A stretch of DNA of 63,099 nt, from the NCBI GenBank assembly GCA_934148995.1, contig CAKPDM010000009.1, positions 1 through 63,099 of the forward strand. Direction: 5' to 3'. This document shows, piece after piece, positions 52,603 to 61,894 of this stretch. Source of the stretch: an uncultured Bacilli bacterium (lineage in GTDB: Bacteria > Bacillota_I > Bacilli_A > RF39 > UBA660). Position numbers and translations under genes: made by a program. Under the pieces are notes generated by a model, which was not told where the DNA came from, did not search any database, and worked only from the letters and a program-made list of their open reading frames with translations. The first letter of the stretch is position 1, and every line of letters starts with the position of its first letter.

Positions 52603-53457
52603 TTATCTAACTTTATAATAAGCACCAGTAAATTGTTTACCAGCTTTACTTGGATCTTTTCTTGCTGCACTATTTGAATAATAGTTCGGATTAGTTATAG
52701 TGTCATCATTATTAACTAAGAATGACTCGAACTTTTCTGGTTCAAAGTTATAAGATTCAAATTGATAAAGAAGAGCTTTTCTTAAATCAATTTGATAACT
52801 ACCATCTTCTCTTTGTTTTATTGCTTCTGAGTCTTTCCAAAGATTTTCATTAGTAGCCCACTTTGGCATAGAGTCACAAGTCCAACTAGATCCAGCATGA
52901 CTACCAATATAAACGTAAATTTCATCTAATTTACTATTATATTTATTTTGCATCATCTCGATTGTTTGTCTTGGTAATTCTCTATCGATCATTTCTGTCC
53001 CACAGTGTGCAGTCGCTGTTATTCCGTTTCTTAAGTCAGATGCTATTAAAACGGGACAGTCAGCAACTGGATAACCAGCTACAACACCTGGAGTTTTATG
53101 TGTTACTACTAATATATCTGCTGGAATATCTAAATCCCAACCATCTTCGTAAGATTCTACCATTTCTTTTGTTAATTCAACAGCTGATCCATCCTTAGTT
53201 TGACTAGGCCTAAAGAACTTCTTAGGATCAAACTGGAATCCTTCATAAGCAGCTGCATTCTTTCTATGTTGTAAGAATTTCTCACGAATCTCCTTCTTAG
53301 TCAATCCTTCTTCATAAAACTTCGGATTAGTACTCATACAGCCTAATGTTCTATTAGTATCAATTGTTCCCATATTATTAAGTGAAAGGTCACCTAACTT
53401 GTAGGCCCAAATATTATTATATATTTTAATATTATGTTTTCCTTCTACAATTTCCAT
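52603..53457 (-). CDS. YfiH/LACC1-like protein, copy 2 of a tandem pair
   Basis: 284 residues. It has the same blocks as its neighbour: LGCMSTNPKFYEEGLT, FDPKKFFRPSQTKDGSA, VVTHKTPGVVAGYPVADCPVLIASD, GITATAHCGTEMIDRELPRQTIEMM, YIGSHAGSSWTCDSMPKWA and TITNPNYYSNSAARKDPSKAGKQ. The N-terminal ~25 residues differ. It is read first in this operon, from a consensus promoter; copy 1 follows 34 bases later. GAGGGGG lies a little far (11 bases) from the ATG. Confidence 0.82.
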   Translation of the reverse strand: MEIVEGKHNIKIYNNIWAYKLGDLSLNNMGTIDTNRTLGCMSTNPKFYEEGLTKKEIREKFLQHRKNAAAYEGFQFDPKKFFRPSQTKDGSAVELTKEMVESYEDGWDLDIPADILVVTHKTPGVVAGYPVADCPVLIASDLRNGITATAHCGTEMIDRELPRQTIEMMQNKYNSKLDEIYVYIGSHAGSSWTCDSMPKWATNENLWKDSEAIKQREDGSYQIDLRKALLYQFESYNFEPEKFESFLVNNDDTITNPNYYSNSAARKDPSKAGKQFTGAYYKVR

Positions 53458-53487
53458 TATAATATATTCCCCCTCAAATGTGGCTAT

Positions 53488-53516
53488 ATTATACTATACA
53501 CTACGCCATTTGTCAA
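53488..53516 (-). promoter_or_regulatory. Strong promoter of the YfiH-like pair
   Basis: On the minus strand TTGACA (53516-53511), a 17-base spacer and TATAAT (53493-53488): a perfect consensus, unusual for accessory genes here. Confidence 0.92.
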
Positions 53517-53562
53517 GTTTTGTCGAAAAAACTGCAAAGGAAAAATTTTCTCTTATAACATA

Positions 53563-53596
53563 AAAAGACTTTCTTCGTGATAGAAGATAGCCTTTT
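53563..53596 (-). terminator. Terminator of the adhesin gene
   Basis: On the minus strand AAAAGGCTATCTTC pairs with GAAGAAAGTCTTTT (14 positions, one mismatch, one G-U) around loop TATCAC, then T-rich sequence. Confidence 0.8.
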
Positions 53597-53600
53597 CTTA

Positions 53601-56600
53601 TTATATTTTGCCTTTGTTTTTATAGTAAACAGCTACTATAGCTCCACCAATAATGATGAAAATTGTTCCAAAGACATAGAATATTTTAGAATTTTTAGAA
53701 GTGTTTGGTACATCTTCAATTGGTTTACTGTTATACATTGTTGCTGTTTGAATCTCTCCTGTATCTTTCACTTCAAAGCTAACGATAGAAGTATTTAAGA
53801 TATAACCAGATGGAGCAATTATTTCTTTAAGTTGATAAATTCCAACTGGTAATTTTTCAATATAGTATGGATCTTTTGTTGATGTCCATTCTTTTAAAAC
53901 TTCATTTTTGCTATTAGTAAGAGTCAAGGTTGCTCCTTCAACCTCCTCACTATTAGTAATATCTTTTTTACTAATATATACTTTTGTAAAGTCATTAGTA
54001 AATCTAATAGTATCCGTTAAAGTATCTCCTATACTGAAATATATCAAATTAGTATTAAGAGTAACACCTGCTGGAGCCTCTATTTCTTTTAGATAATAAT
54101 CACCATCAGGTAATTCTTTACTAACACTCTTATCATTACTAATAGCAAGATTAGTTACAAGAGTACCATCTGTTTTATAAACAGCAAATTTATAACCATT
54201 TTCACCATAGATTGTTAAGGTTTTATCAGTAGTTGTTAATGACAAAACATCATTAGCAATTAAATAGGTTTCAACCATTCCTTTATTAGTTACTTCAAAG
54301 TATATTTTTGAATTAGAGCCTACATAACCAGTTGGAGCTTTAATCTCTTCTAAAACATATTTACCAGCTGTTAGACCTTTAATTTCCGTTGGGGTACTAT
54401 CTGATACAAAAGTAATTTCTGTTGCATCAGCAGTGGCACTAATTGATTTAGCAGAGTTCGCTACTTTACTAACTCTTAATGTTGCCCCTTTAATGTATTT
54501 CTTCGTCTTAGCATCTATTTTTCCTAACATAACAGTAATTGGTTTATTTTTTAAGGTTATAGTAAATTCATAATCATCTTCACTAATACTAAATTCATGA
54601 AGAGTATCATCTAATACATAACCATCTTTAGTGCTTATTTCTCTTAAATAATAAGTTCCGGTTGTTAATTTTACTAAGTCTGATATTACTGTCTTACTAG
54701 TCGTTGTTTTAAAAGTAGTAAGTCTTGCTTTGGAACTATCTAATAATTCAAACATAACACCATCTAGCGCTTTTCCAGTATCAACTGCTACTTTATTTAA
54801 GGTAACCTTTATCTTTTTATTCTCTAAAGTTGTTGTTATTTCACTAGTAGTATCGGTTATTGTTATTTCTTTCTTTGTCTTACTTTTTATATAACCAGCT
54901 GGCGCTTTAACCTCTTCAATATAGTATTTTCCTTTACTAAGACCTCTAATTTCTGTTAAATTACTTTCACTTACAAATTCTTTTACTTTATCACCATTAC
55001 TATTGGTAATTCGAAGTGTAGCACCAGCTACATATTCTTTAGTATCAGCATCTACCTTACCAACTTTAAGAGTGTTTTTCTTATTTTTTAGTGTTAACTG
55101 GAGATTTGTAGTTGCATCAGTTACAGTAAAAGCTTGTTTTGTGCTATTTAATGTATAACCGCTAGGAGCTTCTACTTCTTGTAAATAATAAGTTCCATTA
55201 GCTAGTTTATCTAACAAATAAGGGGAACTAGTAGTAGTAAAGGTTTTAATAACAGCATTAGAACTATCTAAAATATTTACTTTAGCTCCAGAAAGGATTG
55301 CTCCTGTCTCTTCATCCACTTTACTAATACTTATTTGATTAGTTGTATTATAAAAAGTAATCATTTGTTTTTCTTTTTGATTAGTAGTTATTGTAAATTC
55401 TACTTCCTCATTACTTTTTACATACCCTGCTGGGGCACTTTCTTCTATTACTTTGTAAGTTCCCACGCTTAAGCCTTTAATACTATGACCAGTTGTAGTT
55501 GTCGTAAATGTATCAACCGTCGCTCCAGTCGCTTTATTTATTATCTTTAACACTGCACCAGCCAAAATTTCATTAGTTTTAGCATCTTTTTTAACAATGA
55601 CAGTTTCGTTCTGTTCATCAGCAAAATCTAGTGTAACTGATGGATTAGCAGCATTAAGAGTAAATTCTTTTTCTTCAGTGCTAACAATATAGCCATCTGG
55701 TGCTGTCACTTCAACTACTTTATATTTGCCCTCAGCTAAATCATTAATTTTTACATAGTCATTCGTTGTAGTTATAGTTTTTACCGTCTGATTGGTACTA
55801 TTAACTATTTTTAAGACTGCTCCACTAACTGGTTTTTTCGTTACACTATCAATTTTTCTAATTGAAAGACCAAGTTGATCATTAGCAATTGTTTTTGTTT
55901 GATCCAAATTTGAACTAGTTATTACTACATTGATTGTTTTATTAGTTATGTAATAACCAGCTTTAGTTGAATTTTCTATAACTTGATATTCACCAGGTAA
56001 TAGATTGGTTGTTTTATGAGCGGTGCTACCGGTCGTAAAATTATCAATCGTTTCTTTAGTAGCTAATCTTATTATAGAGAAATTAGCTCCTTCTAAGTTC
56101 TGATTAGTGCTACCATCTACTTTATTAATAGTAATACTTCCAAGCGGTATGTCTAAACTAGTGGTGATTGTTTTTTGCTTTGGATTAGTAGCAAGTAATG
56201 CTGCATAAGATTTTTGCATCGTATTTGTCATTTCCGCCGGTGGAGCATAACTATAAGCTACATATTCACGATAATTATTAACAATTTCTACATTGATAGT
56301 TGTAAGACTAGTTATTTCAGAAAGCGGTATTCTAATTTTAAAGCCTGTCGACTTATCTATACTTGCACCATTTGAAATAACATTATTATTCTCATCAAGT
56401 ATTTCAATAGCAGATGCTTTAATCCCTGTTCCTGTTGCTACCGGATAATAAGATGAGAAACTTTCAGCATTTGATGTAACTCTCATTACGTTACTTATCA
56501 AATAATTGTTATCACTCGTTGTTTCAAACACTCCAGAGCTTACTGAAAAGGTTGGATTTGACAAAGGAGTACTACCCTTAGCACTAAGTGCTCCTTCTAT

Positions 56601-57140
56601 TAACTTATTTATAGTAGCATAGTAACTACTATTTTTGATTGCTGTTTTTTGCTTTGCTGTTAAGACGCCATTAGTAGCATCAGTTACTCCATTTTTACGA
56701 TCTTGATAGAACCAAACAGCAATTTGCGTTAGATATTCATCATTTCGATTATTACCTGTCAAACTTTTCGCTGGATATCCATTTTTTATAATATATGCAT
56801 AACCATCATCTAATGGTGCTTCTATTCGAGTAATTGTCTGATTAGAAGCCCAATCTTTATCTTTTTCTAAGCAATAAACATTATATTTATTACCAGCTGT
56901 ATCTGTTCCATAAAAAGGAACCAATGAGATCATCTCATCTTCAGTTAAATCATCAAACAAACTAACTCTATCCGAGAGGACATCTCCTGTACTAGTTACC
57001 AGCTTATCAGGAGCAATACTTGTCTCACTAATCGCATATGATGTTAAAAGAGTTTTAGCAAGTAAACCTACTCCAACAATTAAGAAAGCAACTAGAGCTA
57101 CTGATAGATTAGTTACATTCACTTTGTTTTTCTTTTTCAC
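53601..57140 (-). CDS. Thioester-domain / Cna-B repeat surface adhesin with sortase-like anchor
   Basis: 1179 residues, GTG start behind GGAAGGTGTCAAA. Signal/anchor helix LSVALVAFLIVGVGLLAKTLL. An N-terminal thioester domain (about residues 45-230) with Cys in YNVYCLEKDKDW and the TQIAVW motif (usual TQxA-W), which forms a reactive Cys-Gln thioester. About nine SpaA/Cna-B modules follow, each opening KVDxxTxxxxxGAxLxI and closing GxYxxxExxAPxGY. The C-terminus has VPNTS, a hydrophobic span (FYVFGTIFIIIGGAIVAVYY) and KNKGK, a variant sortase signal in place of LPXTG. Confidence 0.92.
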   Translation of the reverse strand: MKKKNKVNVTNLSVALVAFLIVGVGLLAKTLLTSYAISETSIAPDKLVTSTGDVLSDRVSLFDDLTEDEMISLVPFYGTDTAGNKYNVYCLEKDKDWASNQTITRIEAPLDDGYAYIIKNGYPAKSLTGNNRNDEYLTQIAVWFYQDRKNGVTDATNGVLTAKQKTAIKNSSYYATINKLIEGALSAKGSTPLSNPTFSVSSGVFETTSDNNYLISNVMRVTSNAESFSSYYPVATGTGIKASAIEILDENNNVISNGASIDKSTGFKIRIPLSEITSLTTINVEIVNNYREYVAYSYAPPAEMTNTMQKSYAALLATNPKQKTITTSLDIPLGSITINKVDGSTNQNLEGANFSIIRLATKETIDNFTTGSTAHKTTNLLPGEYQVIENSTKAGYYITNKTINVVITSSNLDQTKTIANDQLGLSIRKIDSVTKKPVSGAVLKIVNSTNQTVKTITTTNDYVKINDLAEGKYKVVEVTAPDGYIVSTEEKEFTLNAANPSVTLDFADEQNETVIVKKDAKTNEILAGAVLKIINKATGATVDTFTTTTTGHSIKGLSVGTYKVIEESAPAGYVKSNEEVEFTITTNQKEKQMITFYNTTNQISISKVDEETGAILSGAKVNILDSSNAVIKTFTTTSSPYLLDKLANGTYYLQEVEAPSGYTLNSTKQAFTVTDATTNLQLTLKNKKNTLKVGKVDADTKEYVAGATLRITNSNGDKVKEFVSESNLTEIRGLSKGKYYIEEVKAPAGYIKSKTKKEITITDTTSEITTTLENKKIKVTLNKVAVDTGKALDGVMFELLDSSKARLTTFKTTTSKTVISDLVKLTTGTYYLREISTKDGYVLDDTLHEFSISEDDYEFTITLKNKPITVMLGKIDAKTKKYIKGATLRVSKVANSAKSISATADATEITFVSDSTPTEIKGLTAGKYVLEEIKAPTGYVGSNSKIYFEVTNKGMVETYLIANDVLSLTTTDKTLTIYGENGYKFAVYKTDGTLVTNLAISNDKSVSKELPDGDYYLKEIEAPAGVTLNTNLIYFSIGDTLTDTIRFTNDFTKVYISKKDITNSEEVEGATLTLTNSKNEVLKEWTSTKDPYYIEKLPVGIYQLKEIIAPSGYILNTSIVSFEVKDTGEIQTATMYNSKPIEDVPNTSKNSKIFYVFGTIFIIIGGAIVAVYYKNKGKI

Positions 57141-57200
57141 TTTGACACCTTCCTCTTATTATAAAATAAGTATAGCACAAGTTAAGTGGCAACTAAAGAA

Positions 57201-57230
57201 AAAAATAATCAACAAGTTCTGATTATTTTT
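57201..57230 (-). terminator. Terminator overlapping the end of the 57223-58260 gene
   Basis: On the minus strand AAAAATAATCA-8-TGATTATTTTT followed by T residues. The stem includes the stop codon. Confidence 0.75.
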
Positions 57231-58260
57231 TAGTTTCATTTTGTTTTTTAGTTTTAATTTTGCTATTATTTTTGTCATCAGCTAAAAGTATTTTATCGAT
57301 CAATTTTAAACATTTCCGATGTCCAAAATCATTTTCATCTATAGCTAATAGTTTATCACCATACATATTAATCGGAAAAGTATTAAATGTTCTTTCAAAT
57401 AGTAGCTTCTTTTCTTTTAAAGATAAGTCAAAAGAATCAAAGGAAGTGCTTTTTCTAAATAAATAGTAATAGTATAACTCTTCGGCTTTTAAGTCGACAT
57501 TTAATTGTTGTGCCATAGTATTAATTTGCTTTTTCACTTCCGGACTAATGAGTTTAGAAAATTTTTTTAATAATTTAGACCTTTCAAAAGCCATTTCTAA
57601 GTTAGAGTCATAAATAAACTTTAATTTGCTATTTTCTAACTCATCTTTATTATTATAAAGTTCATCAATATCTATCTTCTTAGAATAAGTAACTAATAAT
57701 TCCTGATTGGCAATTACATAATTAGCTAATTCATTATCATAAAGACTTATATATTTAATCATACATTTTTTAAGTCCATAAGTTTTTAATTTTTCTTTCT
57801 CTGGAAACTTTTTTATTACACTTGCTAAGAATTTACTATCATCAAGTGCAAATAAATCAGTTAAAAAATGGTCCGCAAAAAATCTTAGAACAGATGGTTC
57901 TTCAAATTTATGATCAAAATAAATAAAACCAAGTCCAAAGTCTTCAATCCCATCTTTTTCACAATAATCAGCAATCTCTTTCAAAGCCAGAGTGTAATTT
58001 TTTAAGATATAGGTTTGCATATCATCATATTTTTTATATTCTTCTGAGATCAATCTTGTTTTTCCTAGTCTACCGGCCAGCATAAAAATAACAGCCATCG
58101 TCTTTTCTTTAACAAGGTCAATATAGATAAGAGACATATTCTGATAATTGTTTAAGAATTCCGGATCAGTTTCTTCTAAATATTTGTCAACTGCATCGCA
58201 AACCATCTCATAGTCAAAACTAGTTTTAATTAGTTTCTTTAATTTATCATATTCAGTCAT
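57223..58260 (-). CDS. Hypothetical protein
   Basis: 345 residues, soluble and largely helical, no signal peptide. Features seen: MTEYDKLKKLIKTSFDYEMV start, EIADYCEKDGIEDFGLGFIYFDHKF, LRFFADHFLTDLFALDDSKFLASVIKKF and a Lys/Asn-rich tail (DDKNNSKIKTKKQNETKK). I do not recognise the family. It lies 20 bases downstream of a repeat-protein gene on the same strand and may be co-transcribed with it; the tail resembles those of its repeat neighbours in charge only. Confidence 0.7.
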   Translation of the reverse strand: MTEYDKLKKLIKTSFDYEMVCDAVDKYLEETDPEFLNNYQNMSLIYIDLVKEKTMAVIFMLAGRLGKTRLISEEYKKYDDMQTYILKNYTLALKEIADYCEKDGIEDFGLGFIYFDHKFEEPSVLRFFADHFLTDLFALDDSKFLASVIKKFPEKEKLKTYGLKKCMIKYISLYDNELANYVIANQELLVTYSKKIDIDELYNNKDELENSKLKFIYDSNLEMAFERSKLLKKFSKLISPEVKKQINTMAQQLNVDLKAEELYYYYLFRKSTSFDSFDLSLKEKKLLFERTFNTFPINMYGDKLLAIDENDFGHRKCLKLIDKILLADDKNNSKIKTKKQNETKK

Positions 58261-58280
58261 AATCCCACTCCATGTTTAAT

Positions 58281-59984
58281 CTAAACTGTCTTCTTTTTAA
58301 TCCTTACCTTTTCTTTTTTAAGTGAATCTAAGCAATCATCTAAAAACTTTTCACAATACGATAGCTTCGTTTCATTAATAGCCGCCTCATGGGCAGCAAT
58401 ATCACTTCTTCTTATTTTCATAAATTTACTATTGTAATCAACATCACCACTAGCTAGTATTATTTTTCCATGAGCCTTTACATCAGCTCCCTTAACAGCT
58501 CTAGCAAAGACAAGATTATAATCTAAGTCTTTACTGTCCATTATTACTTGCCCATGAGCTATTACATCAGCACCAGCTACATCACGAGCAAACTTATAAT
58601 TATAATCTAAGTCTTTACTGTCCATTATTACTTGCCCATGAGCTATTACATCAGCACCAGTTACATCACGAGCAAACTTATAATTATAATCTAAGTCCTT
58701 ACTATCAATTATTACCTGGCCATGAGCTTTTACGTCAGCACCATCAATATCTTTAGCAAATATATAATTATAATATAGATCTTTATTATCTATTATTACT
58801 TGACCGTGAGCTTTTACATCAGCAGCAGATACGTCACGAGCAAATTTGTAGTTATAATATGAATCTCTGCTATCTATTATTAATTTCCCATGTGCTTTAA
58901 CATCTGCTCCTTCAACTTCCTTGGCAAACTCAATATTATCTTCTATATCCTCACTGTCTATTATTACCTGGCCGTGGGCCTTTACATCGGCTCCTCTAAC
59001 TTCCTTAGCAAACTTAATATTATTTGCTATACCCCCACTGTCTATTATTACCTGGCCGTGGGCCTTTACATCGGCTCCTTCAACTTCCTTGGCAAATCTA
59101 TAATTGTAGCTTGGCTCCTTACTATCTATTACTACCTGACCATGTGCTCTTACATTTGCACCTTTAACATTTTGAGCAAAATCTATGTTATAATCTAAAT
59201 ATTTACTTTTTAGTATTACCTGTTCATGAGCTTTTATATCAGCACCTTCAATTTCCCTAGCAAATTCATAATTATAATACACATCTTTAACATTTATTAC
59301 TACTTGACCATGGGCCTTAACATCCGCGCCCTCAGCCCAACTAGCAAAATCGTAGTTTATTTCTGCATCGCCAGAATCTATTACTACTTTTCCAAGTGCT
59401 CTTATATCTGCTCCTGGCACATAATATGCAAATTTGGCACTCTGATCTTCATTTTGGCTATCTATTATTACTAGCTCGTGAGCCCTAATATCTGCCCCTT
59501 TTACTAGGGCAGCAAATGAAGTATTCATATCGATATCCTTGCTATCTATTATTACTTGCCCATGAGCTTTTACATCGGCACCTTTAAAATTTTCAGCAAA
59601 GTAAAGATTATATTTTAAGTCCTTACTGTCTACTATTGCTTGCCCATGAGCTTTCATATCGGCTCCTTCAATATTTTTAGCAAACAAATAATTGTACTTC
59701 GGATCTTTACTATCTACTACTACTTTCTCATGAGCACTAATATCTACTCCTTTTACATCTCGAGCAAATAGATAATTATATTTTGGATCTTTACTCTCTA
59801 GTATCACTTGTCCATATTGTTTTATATCAGCACCTATAATGTTTATAGCAAAAAAGCGTAACAATTCTAAATTTCTTAATTGTAATATACTAGCTTCATA
59901 TTTCTTTAAGATTTCTCCATCAGGATATTTAAGTTTTTTCATTTTCTTTATAGCATACTCAAGTTCTTTTTCCTTACTATTCAT
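58281..59984 (-). CDS. 28-residue-repeat alpha-solenoid protein A
   Basis: About 567 residues from ATG 59984 (MNSKEKELEYAIKKMKKLKY), matching its paralogue's start and sharing an upstream block with it. After a ~40-residue cap come 17 repeats of exactly 28 residues, consensus FAxxVxGADVKAHGQVIIDSKDLDYNYx, then a basic tail (KKEKVRIKKKTV). Each unit looks like two short helices, so an alpha-solenoid is likely. There is no signal peptide or membrane span, so it should be cytoplasmic. Family function is unknown to me; such arrays usually bind proteins or peptides. Confidence 0.85.
   Translation of the reverse strand: MNSKEKELEYAIKKMKKLKYPDGEILKKYEASILQLRNLELLRFFAINIIGADIKQYGQVILESKDPKYNYLFARDVKGVDISAHEKVVVDSKDPKYNYLFAKNIEGADMKAHGQAIVDSKDLKYNLYFAENFKGADVKAHGQVIIDSKDIDMNTSFAALVKGADIRAHELVIIDSQNEDQSAKFAYYVPGADIRALGKVVIDSGDAEINYDFASWAEGADVKAHGQVVINVKDVYYNYEFAREIEGADIKAHEQVILKSKYLDYNIDFAQNVKGANVRAHGQVVIDSKEPSYNYRFAKEVEGADVKAHGQVIIDSGGIANNIKFAKEVRGADVKAHGQVIIDSEDIEDNIEFAKEVEGADVKAHGKLIIDSRDSYYNYKFARDVSAADVKAHGQVIIDNKDLYYNYIFAKDIDGADVKAHGQVIIDSKDLDYNYKFARDVTGADVIAHGQVIMDSKDLDYNYKFARDVAGADVIAHGQVIMDSKDLDYNLVFARAVKGADVKAHGKIILASGDVDYNSKFMKIRRSDIAAHEAAINETKLSYCEKFLDDCLDSLKKEKVRIKKKTV
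58522..58689 (-). repeat. Two near-identical 84-bp tandem units inside solenoid gene A
   Basis: 58522-58605 and 58606-58689 differ at one base (GCT/GTT difference in the Ala-Thr position). They encode repeat units 15 and 16 and mark a very recent duplication. Confidence 0.85.
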
Positions 59985-60031
59985 AAAAGTTCTCCATTTC
60001 TTTTCTAAGTATCGTTTATTATACTTATTTT
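59985..60031 (-). promoter_or_regulatory. Promoter block of solenoid gene A, duplicated at gene B
   Basis: 47 bases nearly identical to 61648-61694 (about three differences), including TATAAT (60018-60023, minus) and the GGAGAACTTTT ribosome site. The genes were copied together with their promoters. Confidence 0.8.
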
Positions 60032-60120
60032 TCATCTTCTTAGCAATAAAATTACATATCTAAATCTAGATTCTAAACTATAAAAAAGAGAAAGAATATC
60101 AATAGTTCCTTTTGTTGAAA

Positions 60121-61647
60121 CTACTTTTTCCTCTTTATCTTTACTTTTGCTTTTTTAATTGAATCTAAGTAATCAGTCGAAAACATCTCACAAAGTTTTT
60201 CATTAATAACCGCCTCGTGGGCAGCTACATCTGCTTTTTTAATCTCAAGAGCAAATCTATAATTATAGCCTAAGTCTTTACTATCAATTATCACCTGACC
60301 ATGCGCTCTTACATTAGCACCTTTTACATCTCGAGCGAATCTGTAGTTATAATCTAAGTCTTTACTGTCTATTATCACTTGGCCATGTTTTTTTATGTTT
60401 GTTTCTTTGACATCATGAACAAATGTATAATAATAATCAAAATCTTTAGCTCTCATTATCATTCCATCATAATAAGGCCTTATATCTTGACTATTGCATT
60501 TTTTAGCAAACTTGTAATTATACTTTAAATTCTTGCTATCTAATACGACTTGTCTGTGAGCTTTCACATTGGCTCCTTTTATATCTTTTGCAAATTTATA
60601 ATTATACTTTGGATCTTTACTATCTATTACTGCCCGACCATGGACTTTTACATCAGCTTCTTCAATATCTCTTGCAAATTTATAATTATATTTTGGATCT
60701 TTACTATCTATCACCGCTTGACCAATAGCACTTACATTAACGCCTTTAATATTTCTCGCAAATAGATAGTTATATTTTGGATCTTTGCTATCTATTACTG
60801 CTTTAACATGAGCCTTTACATCAGCATCTTCTATATCTCTTGCAAATAGATAATTATATTTCAGATCTTGGCTATCTATTATCACTTGTTCATGAGCCCT
60901 TACGTCAGCTCCATCAATATCGTGAGCAAATTTGTAATTATATTCTAGATCATTGCTATCTATTATCACTTGTCCATGAGCCTTTATATCTGCATCTTTT
61001 ACCTCCTTTGCAAATTCATAATTAAGAGCTATATCTTTACTATTTACTATTACCTGGCCATGTGTTCTTATGTCTGCTCCTTCAATATATTTAGCAAAAC
61101 AATTATTGTATTCTATATTTCCACTGTCTATTATTACTTGACCATGTGCTTTCACATCAGCGTCTGGAATAGTAGTAACAAATGCAATATTACATTCCAA
61201 ATTTTTACTTTCTATTACTACTCGTTCATGGGCCTTTATATCAGCTTCTTTTATATCTCTTGCAAACTCATAATTATATTCTGGATCTTTGCTATCTATT
61301 ATAATCTGGCCATGGGCTTTTACATCCGAATCTGCAATATCTTTGGCAAATCTATAATTATACTCTAAATTATTACTCTCTATTACTGCCTGTTCGTGAG
61401 CCTTAACATCTACACCTTTCACCTCTTTTGCAAAGAGATAATTATATTTTGGATTCCCACTATCTATTATTGCTTGGCCAATTCTTTTTACATTTACTCC
61501 TTCAATATTCTGTGCAAATAAGTATAACAATCCTAAGTTATCTAACCGTAATATGCTAGTTTCGTATTGTTCTAAGGCATCTTTATCATAACCTTTAAGC
61601 TCTAACATTTTCCTTATAACATAAATAACCTTTTCTTTACTATTCAT
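60121..61647 (-). CDS. 28-residue-repeat alpha-solenoid protein B
   Basis: 508 residues. Same architecture as protein A: cap MNSKEKVIYVIRKMLELKGYDKDALEQYETSIL, then about 16 units of 28 residues (FAKDIKGADVKAHGQVIIDSKDxxYNYK type), then a basic tail KKAKVKIKRKK. Unit 13 is one residue longer and strongly diverged (FAKKCNSQDIRPYYDGMIM), perhaps a functional break in the solenoid. No transport signal. Units are less alike than in A, so B looks older or less recently expanded. Confidence 0.85.
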   Translation of the reverse strand: MNSKEKVIYVIRKMLELKGYDKDALEQYETSILRLDNLGLLYLFAQNIEGVNVKRIGQAIIDSGNPKYNYLFAKEVKGVDVKAHEQAVIESNNLEYNYRFAKDIADSDVKAHGQIIIDSKDPEYNYEFARDIKEADIKAHERVVIESKNLECNIAFVTTIPDADVKAHGQVIIDSGNIEYNNCFAKYIEGADIRTHGQVIVNSKDIALNYEFAKEVKDADIKAHGQVIIDSNDLEYNYKFAHDIDGADVRAHEQVIIDSQDLKYNYLFARDIEDADVKAHVKAVIDSKDPKYNYLFARNIKGVNVSAIGQAVIDSKDPKYNYKFARDIEEADVKVHGRAVIDSKDPKYNYKFAKDIKGANVKAHRQVVLDSKNLKYNYKFAKKCNSQDIRPYYDGMIMRAKDFDYYYTFVHDVKETNIKKHGQVIIDSKDLDYNYRFARDVKGANVRAHGQVIIDSKDLGYNYRFALEIKKADVAAHEAVINEKLCEMFSTDYLDSIKKAKVKIKRKK

Positions 61648-61694
61648 AAAAGATCTCCATTTCTTTTCTAAGTATCATTTATTATACTTATTTT
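61648..61694 (-). promoter_or_regulatory. Promoter block of solenoid gene B
   Basis: Same block as at 59985-60031, with TATAAT (61681-61686, minus) and GGAGATCTTTT before the ATG. The remaining stretch to 61820 is AT-rich and shows nothing else. Confidence 0.8.
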
Positions 61695-61822
61695 GCGTTT
61701 TTCTGACAATAAAATATTTCTTTAAATAGATCTTTAATATTTCAGTTCCAATAAAAATATAGATTGTAAACAAAAATAGCTAGTTTTTATGTATTCCGAT
61801 GAGTTTCTGCTGCATCTCGTTC

Positions 61823-61852
61823 TGGACAAAAATACTAACATTATGATATAAT
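61823..61852 (+). promoter_or_regulatory. Promoter of the HEFFH protein gene
   Basis: TGGACA (61823-61828), an 18-base spacer and TATAAT (61847-61852). The implied start (~61858) rules out an ATG at 61853 and supports ATG 61895. Confidence 0.75.
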
Positions 61853-61894
61853 ATGCGATACGAGCAAATTGGAAGAAAAAAGGAAGTTGAAAAT

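Noticed and set aside
58281..61647. Regular 84-bp repeats might be a CRISPR array.
   Set aside because: The repeats are in-frame coding units of 28 residues with gradual divergence and no unique spacers.
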